Positions 1 to 4,930 of a DNA stretch of 6,384 nucleotides are shown piece by piece. The translations under genes were made by a program, and so were the position numbers. The notes under the pieces were generated by a model. It was not told the DNA's origin. It saw only the letters and a list, made by a program, of their open reading frames with translations, and searched no databases. The first letter of the stretch is position 1, and every line of letters starts with the position of its first letter. Source of the stretch: an uncultured Eubacteriales bacterium (GTDB taxonomy: Bacteria > Bacillota > Clostridia > Oscillospirales > Oscillospiraceae); NCBI GenBank assembly GCA_900549885.1, contig URQA01000137.1:1-6384 (forward strand), given 5' to 3'.

Positions 1-1103
1 GGTCCAGCGGGGCCAAGGCCGCCTCCGCGGTTTTATATGTCCTGATCGTGATCGGCGTATCCGCCGTTCTGGCCACGGTGGGCTGGACCTGGGCCAATGA
101 CCTGCTGGCGCTCAACAAGGAGTACAGCTCCACCGTGATTGAGCTGCCGGAGAGCATTTTTCAGTACCAGGAAGTGACGGATGAAAATGGGGATACCACC
201 ACGGTGTCCACGGCTGATATGGACTATGTGGCCGACGAATTGAAAGAGGCGGGCCTCATTGAATACAAGTTCCTGTTCAAGATCTTTTGCTGGGTCTCCA
301 ACGCGGACGAGAAGGTGACGGCGGGCAGCTATGAGCTGGATACCGACATGGACTACCGGGGGCTGGTGGCCAACATGAGCGACTCGTCCTCCACTCGCCA
401 GACCGTGGACGTGACGATCCCGGAGGGCTATACCATTGACCAGATCTTTGCGCTCTTGGAGGAGCAAGGGGTGTCCACAGTGGAAAAGCTCCAGGAGATG
501 GCCGCAGACTGGCCCTACAAGTGGGAATGGCTTCCGGATATTCCTCTGGGGGATTACCACCGGCTGGAGGGATATCTGTTCCCAGACACCTATACCTTCT
601 ATCTGGGAGAAAATCCTAAGTACGTGCTCAACAAGATGCTCAACAACTTTGATAATAAAATGGAGGACTATCTGGATCAGTTTACCGAGGAGAGCACATA
701 CTCTCTCCATGATATCGTGACAATTGCCTCCATGATCCAGAAGGAGACCGACGGCCAGGATTACGGTACCATCGCATCCGTGATCTTCAACCGTTTGGAG
801 AACACCTCGGCGGAGACCGCCGGCTTCCTCCAGATCGACGCCACCCTGGTGTATATCAACGGCGGAAAGGTGCCCACAGAGGCCGATAAGGGAATCGACT
901 CGCCGTACAACACTTACCTGTATCCCGGACTGCCTGCCGGGCCGATTTCCAACCCAGGTATGGAGGCGCTGCTGGCAGCCATGGATCCGGAGGATACCAA
1001 CTATTATTACTATGTCCTCAACCCGGAGACGAGCCGGCATGAGTTCACCCGGACCTATAGTGAGCATCAGGCTCTGGTGCAGAAGTATGCGTCCAACGGG
1101 TAA
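1..1103 (+). CDS. mltG: Endolytic murein transglycosylase MltG (YceG-like), 5'-truncated by window
   Basis: MltG cleaves nascent peptidoglycan glycan strands at the outer face of the membrane and helps set strand length. The frame is open to the window edge (first full codon at 3), so the true start lies upstream; the GTG at 48 sits inside the membrane helix and is not a credible start. Nucleotides about 24-90 encode one hydrophobic helix, the expected N-terminal anchor. The extracytoplasmic part shows the family landmarks in order: EGYLFPDTY (about 567-593), ASMIQKET (726-749), RLENTS, LQIDATLVY, SPYNTYLYPGLPAGPISNPG (900-959) and a C-terminal YYYYVLNPET block. The glutamate at 744-746 aligns with the catalytic Glu218 I recall for E. 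coli MltG; the preceding family glutamate is Gln here. The 3' end overlaps the U32 gene by 17 bp, suggesting one transcript and coupled translation. Confidence 0.95.
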   Translation, partial: SSGAKAASAVLYVLIVIGVSAVLATVGWTWANDLLALNKEYSSTVIELPESIFQYQEVTDENGDTTTVSTADMDYVADELKEAGLIEYKFLFKIFCWVSNADEKVTAGSYELDTDMDYRGLVANMSDSSSTRQTVDVTIPEGYTIDQIFALLEEQGVSTVEKLQEMAADWPYKWEWLPDIPLGDYHRLEGYLFPDTYTFYLGENPKYVLNKMLNNFDNKMEDYLDQFTEESTYSLHDIVTIASMIQKETDGQDYGTIASVIFNRLENTSAETAGFLQIDATLVYINGGKVPTEADKGIDSPYNTYLYPGLPAGPISNPGMEALLAAMDPEDTNYYYYVLNPETSRHEFTRTYSEHQALVQKYASNG

Positions 1104-2307
1104 ACCGGAGCTGCTCGCCCCAGCGGGGGATATGGAGCGGCTGGAGATGGCCTTGGCCTATGGTGCGGACGCAGTGTATCTGGCGGGGGATACCTTTGGA
1201 ATGCGGGCCTTTGCGGGCAACTTCGACCGGGAGGGTCTGGCCCATGCGGTGGAGTTGGCCCATGGAAAGGGCGTCCAGGTCCACGTCACCTGCAATACCA
1301 TGGCCCGCAACGCCGAGGTGGACCGCCTGCCCGAATATCTGGAGTATCTGGATCACATCGGCGCGGACGCGGTGATCGCCGCCGACGTGGGGGTGCTGGC
1401 CCTATGCAAACGCCACGCCCCCCACATGCAGATTCATGTGTCCACCCAGGCAGGGGTGACCAACTACCAGATGGCCCGGGCCTGGTACGACTTGGGAGCC
1501 TCTCGGGTGATCCTGGCCCGGGAACTGTCCCTGGACGAGATCAGGGAACTCCGGTCACGCACCCCCAAGGAGCTGGAGATTGAGGCGTTTGTCCACGGGG
1601 CCATGTGTGTGAGCTACTCGGGCCGGTGCCTGCTGTCCAACTATATGACCGGGCGGGACGCCAGCCGGGGCGCCTGCGCCCAGCCCTGCCGGTATCAGTA
1701 CGCCTTGATGGAGGAAAAGCGCCCTGGCGAGTACTTCCCAGTGTATGAAGAAAACGGGGAGACCTTCATCCTCAACTCCCGGGACATGTGTATGATCGAC
1801 CACGTGCCAGAGTTGCTGGAAGCGGGGCTGGACTCCCTGAAGATTGAAGGCCGGGCCAAGAGCGCTTACTACGCGGCCATGACGACTGCCGCCTATCGCC
1901 ATGCCATTGATGCGGCGGCAGTCGGCCGGCCTCTGGACCCGGTGTGGCGGGCAGAGGTGGACAAGGTCAGCCACCGGCATTACTCCACAGGGTTTTACTA
2001 TGGCTATCCCGGCCAGTACACCGATTCCGCCCGGTATATCCGGGATTGGCAGGTACTGGCGGTGGTGACGGATTGCGATGGAGTGGGGAACGCAACCCTG
2101 TCCCTCCGCAACAAGTTTTCCGCCGGGGATGAGATCGAGGTGGTGGGGCCGGACGTGGCCGCTTTTTCCATGACGGCCCCCATGATGGCGGATGGGGACG
2201 GCATGCCCCTGCGGGAACCCAAAACCCCCCAGATGGTGTTCACCATGCAGCTGCCCCGGCCGGTGCCGCCCCTGTCGGTGGTTCGGGCCTGCCGGAAAAA
2301 TTCCTGA
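1087..2307 (+). CDS. Peptidase U32 family protein, YrrO/TrhP-like (probable tRNA 5-hydroxyuridine synthesis)
   Basis: 406 aa. It opens with the U32 N-terminus KPELLAPAGDMERLEMAL. Residues 166-184 match the U32 signature E-x-F-x2-G-[SA]-[LIVM]-C-x4-G-x-C-x-[LIVM]-S exactly. Cys174, Cys181, Cys197 and Cys235 are spaced like the Fe-S ligands of UbiU-type U32 proteins; Cys201 is an extra one. The last 75 or so residues look like the U32 C-terminal beta domain. Members of this size include B. subtilis YrrO and E. coli YegQ (TrhP), which act in 5-hydroxyuridine formation at tRNA wobble position 34 rather than as proven proteases; assignment to that branch is inference. The ATG at 1087 is chosen because homology starts five codons later. 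Upstream in-frame starts (1012, 1039) would only encode mltG sequence in another frame. No strong Shine-Dalgarno precedes it, consistent with coupling to mltG. Confidence 0.93.
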   Translation: MRPTGKPELLAPAGDMERLEMALAYGADAVYLAGDTFGMRAFAGNFDREGLAHAVELAHGKGVQVHVTCNTMARNAEVDRLPEYLEYLDHIGADAVIAADVGVLALCKRHAPHMQIHVSTQAGVTNYQMARAWYDLGASRVILARELSLDEIRELRSRTPKELEIEAFVHGAMCVSYSGRCLLSNYMTGRDASRGACAQPCRYQYALMEEKRPGEYFPVYEENGETFILNSRDMCMIDHVPELLEAGLDSLKIEGRAKSAYYAAMTTAAYRHAIDAAAVGRPLDPVWRAEVDKVSHRHYSTGFYYGYPGQYTDSARYIRDWQVLAVVTDCDGVGNATLSLRNKFSAGDEIEVVGPDVAAFSMTAPMMADGDGMPLREPKTPQMVFTMQLPRPVPPLSVVRACRKNS

Positions 2308-2308
2308 G

Positions 2309-2358
2309 GGAAGCAAAGAAGCGCCCCGTCGTGTCAGACGGGGCGCTTCTTTGCTTCC
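2309..2358. terminator. Perfect 22-bp hairpin, bidirectional intrinsic terminator
   Basis: Arms 2309-2330 and 2337-2358 are perfect reverse complements around a 6-nt loop (GTGTCA). The GC-rich core is GCGCCCCGTC/GACGGGGCGC, followed on each strand by a T-rich stretch (CTTCTTTGCTTCC on the + strand, the same on the - strand by symmetry). It begins 1 nt after the U32 stop codon and ends 8 nt before the end of the VOC gene read from the other side, so it can end both convergent transcripts. The tail is T-rich rather than a pure T run. Confidence 0.9.
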
Positions 2359-2366
2359 GCAGGAGT

Positions 2367-2768
2367 TCAATCGCGCTCGATCAGCTCGATGAGGGTGCCG
2401 CAGCAGTCCCGGATAAACAGCACATGGTCGCCGTTCATGGCCAGCTCATGGGCGATCTCTGCCCCATTGGCGGTGAGCCGCGCCTTGACCGCATCCAGGT
2501 CGGACACGCCGAAGGCGATGTGCTTCGTACCCACGGTCTGTAAGTCTGTGTTGGGGTGGCGGCGACCCGGAGAAAGGGGCTTTGGGTCCTGGTATTGGAA
2601 CAGCTCGACCTGAAAGTCCCCCTGCTGCAAAAAGCACACCCGCGCCCCCAGGGGCGGGAGGAAACCGTCGTCTTTTACCAGCTGAAAGCCTAAATGTTTC
2701 CCATACCAGGCGATGGCCTGGTCCATGTCCGTGACGCTGATACCTATATGCAGCGGCCTGAGTTCCAT
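2367..2768 (-). CDS. VOC (glyoxalase/bleomycin-resistance/dioxygenase) superfamily protein
   Basis: 133 aa, the normal size for a single-chain protein made of two beta-alpha-beta-beta-beta modules. Module 1 starts LHIGISVTDMDQAIAWYGKH and module 2 starts KHIAFGVSDLDAVKARL. The four usual metal positions are filled: His7, Glu55 (VELFQY), His83 and Glu128 (LIELIER), so a divalent-metal enzyme is likely. The C-terminal DHVLFIRDCCGTLIELIE strand is typical of the family. The fold covers glyoxalase I, methylmalonyl-CoA epimerase, dioxygenases and antibiotic-binding proteins, and the sequence does not choose among them. The start at 2768 has GAGGG at 2776-2780, 7 nt upstream. It lies 34 bp after the amidohydrolase stop on the same strand, so the two are very probably co-transcribed and may act on related substrates. 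Confidence 0.92.
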   Translation of the reverse strand: MELRPLHIGISVTDMDQAIAWYGKHLGFQLVKDDGFLPPLGARVCFLQQGDFQVELFQYQDPKPLSPGRRHPNTDLQTVGTKHIAFGVSDLDAVKARLTANGAEIAHELAMNGDHVLFIRDCCGTLIELIERD

Positions 2769-2802
2769 TTAGAGTCCCTCTTTTTCTTTCTCGTGTGGGC
2801 GC

Positions 2803-4374
2803 TTATGCCTCGTAGATGGTTTTTCCGCCCTTGATGGTGGACAGAACTTGAATTTCCCGGAGCCGCTCCGGCGGGGCGGTCATGGGGTCCTGGTCCAGAA
2901 TCACCAGGTCGGCCCGCCTGCCGGGGGCAAGGGTGCCTTTGGAGTTCTCCTCGAAATACTGCCAAGCGGCGTTGGCAGTCACCGCTCGCAGGGCCTCGTA
3001 CACCGGGATACGCTGCTCCGGACCCAGCACAGCTCCGGACCGGGTTACCCGGTTGACGGCGCACCACACGGTTTCCAACATGTCGGGCGGAATAACAGGC
3101 GCGTCCTGGTGGAAGGTGAAGGGGAGGCCAAGGGCCAGCGCGGTGCCGGCGGGAGAGATGGCAGAGGCCCGGTCCGGGCCGAAATTTTTCAGGTGAATAT
3201 CCCCCCAATGATAGACGTGGGCCACGAAAAAGGAGGGGGTAAAGCCTAGCGCCTTGGCCAAGGGCAGCTGATCAGTTCCCATGAGCTGGGCGTGGATGAT
3301 GACTGGACGCAGGTCCCGCAGTTGAGGAGAGTCCCGCTCCACCCGGGTGCCCGCCTCCAGGTACTGGCGGACCGCCCCGTCCCCGTTGCAGTGGGCCAGG
3401 GGCTGGACCCCTAGGGCAAGGGCCCGGCGCAGGGCGGATTCCACTTCCTCGTCCGCCATGGTGGGATAGCCGCGATAGTCCGTTTCCCCTTCGTAAGGAA
3501 CCCGCAGCCAGGCGGTGCGCCCCTGAGGAGAGCCGTCCAGGAATAGCTTGAGTCCGCCAATTTTAAAGTGCTGGTGGTAGCGGAGCAGGCTCTGGGAAAA
3601 GGCTTCGGAAACAGCGTCAAAATCCGCTAGGCCGGGGTAGCCCACCACATCCAGTTCCAGCAGACCGTTGTCCAGCAGCGCCCGATAGAGGGGAATGAGC
3701 TGAGCGGCAAACATTCCCTCCTGTACGGTGGAAATGCCGTGGGCAGCGTAGTTGCGCTGGGCTTGCTGAAAGGCGGCCAGAAGCTCCTGGGGAGCGGGCA
3801 TGGGGACCTGCTGAAGAGCTGCTACAAAGGCGCTTTCCTCTAGGTATCCGGTGAGCGCTCCATCGGAGCGGCCAATGTGTCCACCCTCTGGGTCTGGGGT
3901 GTCAGGAGTGATGTGGAGGGCGGCCAGCCCCAAGGAGTTAAACACCCCCATGTGGCCGGAGCTGTGCTGGACCGCCACGGGGTTGTGGGGGGCGGCCTGA
4001 TCCAGCAGGGCCAGAGAAGGATGGGCCTGTTCCGCCAACTGGTTGTGGTCATAGCCCTGGGCCATGACCCACTGGCCCGGCTTCACCCGCTGGCGCCGGA
4101 TGAAACCGGAAATGGCCTGGGCAATGTCCTCAAAGCAGGCGGCGTCGCCCAGGGGGACTTGGAGCAAGGCGTTGGCTGAGGCGGCTAAGTGACTGTGGGC
4201 GTCCAAAAAGGCCGGCAGCAGGGCGCGGCCCTGGAGGTCCACAGTCTTGGCTCCCACAGCGAACAGGGCATCAGGGCCCAAGGCGGCGATCGTCCCGTCC
4301 TTCACCAGAAGGGCGGACACAGGGCGGGGGGACTCCATGGTGTAGATGGGCCCATTGAGGTAAAGGGTTTTCAT
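2803..4374 (-). CDS. YtcJ-like metal-dependent amidohydrolase (amidohydrolase family 3)
   Basis: 523 aa, typical for the YtcJ / N-substituted formamide deformylase group of the amidohydrolase superfamily. A small N-terminal beta domain (about 1-55, ending LLPAFLDAHSHL) is followed by the TIM-barrel and a C-terminal segment that returns to the beta domain (GTLAPGRRADLVILDQDP, 480-497). Metal and catalytic candidates are His60 and His62 (HxH), Lys276 in GGLKLFLDGS, His328 with Asp332 in AHCNGD, His361 in IIHAQ, and Asp424 in FHQDAPV. There is no signal peptide, so it is cytoplasmic. The chemistry should be hydrolysis of an amide or related C-N bond; the substrate is not predictable. The start at 4374 is fixed by AGGAGG at 4381-4386, 6 nt upstream. 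The frame stays open another 134 codons upstream, but that stretch runs antisense through the T-box leader and has no family similarity. Confidence 0.93.
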   Translation of the reverse strand: MKTLYLNGPIYTMESPRPVSALLVKDGTIAALGPDALFAVGAKTVDLQGRALLPAFLDAHSHLAASANALLQVPLGDAACFEDIAQAISGFIRRQRVKPGQWVMAQGYDHNQLAEQAHPSLALLDQAAPHNPVAVQHSSGHMGVFNSLGLAALHITPDTPDPEGGHIGRSDGALTGYLEESAFVAALQQVPMPAPQELLAAFQQAQRNYAAHGISTVQEGMFAAQLIPLYRALLDNGLLELDVVGYPGLADFDAVSEAFSQSLLRYHQHFKIGGLKLFLDGSPQGRTAWLRVPYEGETDYRGYPTMADEEVESALRRALALGVQPLAHCNGDGAVRQYLEAGTRVERDSPQLRDLRPVIIHAQLMGTDQLPLAKALGFTPSFFVAHVYHWGDIHLKNFGPDRASAISPAGTALALGLPFTFHQDAPVIPPDMLETVWCAVNRVTRSGAVLGPEQRIPVYEALRAVTANAAWQYFEENSKGTLAPGRRADLVILDQDPMTAPPERLREIQVLSTIKGGKTIYEA

Positions 4375-4380
4375 AGGCGG

Positions 4381-4386
4381 CCTCCT
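4381..4386 (-). promoter_or_regulatory. Consensus ribosome binding site of the amidohydrolase gene
   Basis: AGGAGG on the minus strand lies 6 nt before the ATG at 4374. This perfect Shine-Dalgarno decides the start against upstream in-frame alternatives. Confidence 0.9.
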
Positions 4387-4407
4387 GTTGGAATGAATTC
4401 TCTTCCA

Positions 4408-4437
4408 AGTATACCTCATTTTTTCCGGGACTATCAG
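4408..4437 (-). promoter_or_regulatory. Probable sigma-A-type promoter of the amidohydrolase-VOC operon
   Basis: On the minus strand a TATACT -10 box (4413-4408) follows CTGATA (4437-4432) with an 18-bp spacer; the -35 matches TTGACA at 4 of 6 positions. Transcription would start near 4401, giving a leader of under 30 nt that includes the AGGAGG at 4386-4381. The -10 is good and the -35 is weak. Confidence 0.5.
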
Positions 4438-4439
4438 GC

Positions 4440-4467
4440 TTGACAAGAGAAAAAAACGTGATAGAAT
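4440..4467 (+). promoter_or_regulatory. Strong sigma-A-type promoter of the T-box/alaS transcript
   Basis: A perfect TTGACA (4440-4445) and TAGAAT (4462-4467, 5 of 6 matches to TATAAT) are separated by 16 bp in an A-rich stretch that contrasts with the GC-rich surroundings. Transcription should start near 4473-4476, just before the T-box leader. Confidence 0.82.
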
Positions 4468-4636
4468 AAAACAGTTAAAAGCCTTGACGGAGCTAAGTCC
4501 AGTATGCGGCCACGAGCGAGAGGGGACAGTGGGAGCCCTCGGCAAAGCGCCTGACGCGCCACTCCGGAGCGGATCGCGACGAGCGATACGGCCCATCCCC
4601 GTTACCGGATGACGAGAGATGTCCCTGCCGGGATGA

Positions 4637-4673
4637 TCAGGGTGGTACCGTGCGGCCCGCGCCGCACCCCTGA
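4637..4673 (+). promoter_or_regulatory. T-box antiterminator helix
   Basis: TCAGGG (4637-4642) pairs with CCCTGA (4668-4673). The 7-nt bulge TGGTACC (4643-4649) accepts the tRNA end. GTGCGGC (4650-4656) pairs with GCCGCAC (4661-4667) around the loop CCGC. All pairs are Watson-Crick. The usual ACCGCG is ACCGTG here, and the changed base is matched by an A on the opposite strand (4666). Confidence 0.9.
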
Positions 4674-4695
4674 GCCGGGCGGGGCTTTTTCTTTT
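4664..4695 (+). terminator. T-box intrinsic terminator
   Basis: The G-rich arm GGGCGGGGC (4677-4685) runs straight into TTTTTCTTTTC (4686-4696 region). It can pair with the C-rich segment 4664-4671, which is also the right arm of the antiterminator, so the two structures exclude one another. The exact pairing has small bulges and was drawn by eye. Confidence 0.8.
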
Positions 4696-4862
4696 CAGGG
4701 ACTGCGTCCCTGGGGAACTTTCCAAGTGCGAAGCGCTTGGAAAAGCCCTCAAAGACGCAGCCCTTGAATGGGTCAAGGGCGGTGCCTTTGCTGGTGACCT
4801 CGAAATGGGGGCGGGAAAGACGTTCTTTCAGGACGCAGTCCTTGGATGGAAAAGGGCCTGCT
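4693..4862 (+). repeat. Palindrome-rich intergenic repeat region between T-box terminator and alaS
   Basis: Three related units carry a GACGCAG/CTGCGTC-like core. R1 is TTTCA plus a GGGAC-TGC-GTCCC hairpin (4693-4713). R2 is GACGCAGCCCTTGAATGG (4754-4771). R3 is TTTCAGGACGCAGTCCTTGG (4826-4845), continuing into ATGG. Four hairpins can be drawn: 4696-4712 (7 bp), 4719-4743 (11 bp with one G-U, loop GAA), 4760-4780 (GCCCTTGA/TCAAGGGC, 8 bp) and 4830-4842 (5 bp). R1 and R3 bracket about 110 bp. This resembles an interspersed REP- or MITE-like intergenic element, but copy number elsewhere in the genome is unknown. I see no convincing gene in it. Confidence 0.6.
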
Positions 4863-4916
4863 CTTGCCCCCCCTTTTTGCCTGGACCAACTTTGATAAAA
4901 ACAAAAGATAACATAT

Positions 4917-4921
4917 GGAGG
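4917..4921 (+). promoter_or_regulatory. Ribosome binding site of alaS
   Basis: GGAGG lies 9 nt before the ATG at 4931, in an A/T-rich stretch (about 4890-4916) that should keep the start region unstructured. An ATG at 4915 overlaps it but is out of frame. Confidence 0.85.
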
Positions 4922-4930
4922 TAGATACCC

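Larger units (their letters stand above)
4482..4696 (+). ncRNA. T-box riboswitch leader, alanine type, controlling alaS
   Basis: The hallmark AGGGTGGTACCG is at 4639-4650. Stem I distal features are visible: GCC/GGC (4509-4511 with 4541-4543), an AG-bulge-like AGCGA (4515-4519), GAGGG/CCCTC (4520-4524 with 4536-4540) and the loop GACAGTGGGAG. The specifier-loop 5' side shows the AGTA motif (4501-4504). The 3' side reads GACGCGCCA, so the specifier is GCC at 4558-4560 (followed by a purine) or GCG at 4556-4558; both encode alanine. A lower helix CGGAG/CTCCG (4488-4492 with 4562-4566) is possible. Known behaviour of the class: uncharged tRNA-Ala pairs with the specifier and, through its ACCA end, with TGGT at 4643-4646, favouring antitermination. 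U at the variable position fits an A73 discriminator base. Confidence 0.95.

Noticed and set aside
33..1067. Long minus-strand open frame opposite mltG
   Set aside because: Antisense shadow of a GC-rich gene. It has no family resemblance or ribosome binding site, and the plus strand is unmistakably MltG.
1012..1086. Upstream start for the U32 protein at 1012 or 1039
   Set aside because: The extra 25 residues are Arg/Ser-rich out-of-frame translation of mltG, while U32 similarity begins right after the ATG at 1087.
2848..3249. Plus-strand frame opposite the amidohydrolase
   Set aside because: Antisense shadow within a well-supported minus-strand gene, with no recognisable domain.
4375..4776. 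134-codon N-terminal extension of the amidohydrolase
   Set aside because: It would cross the divergent promoters and T-box leader in antisense. The family N-terminus and a perfect AGGAGG place the start at 4374.
4850..4878. Possible second terminator (AAAAGGG ... CCCTTTTT) before alaS
   Set aside because: The stem is short and A-rich with a 14-nt loop and only five T residues, so it is unlikely to stop transcription. It is probably part of the repeat region.
4680..4895. Plus-strand open frame through the repeat region
   Set aside because: No ATG start with a ribosome binding site. It covers the terminator and palindromes, so the openness is better explained by GC-rich repeats than by a gene.
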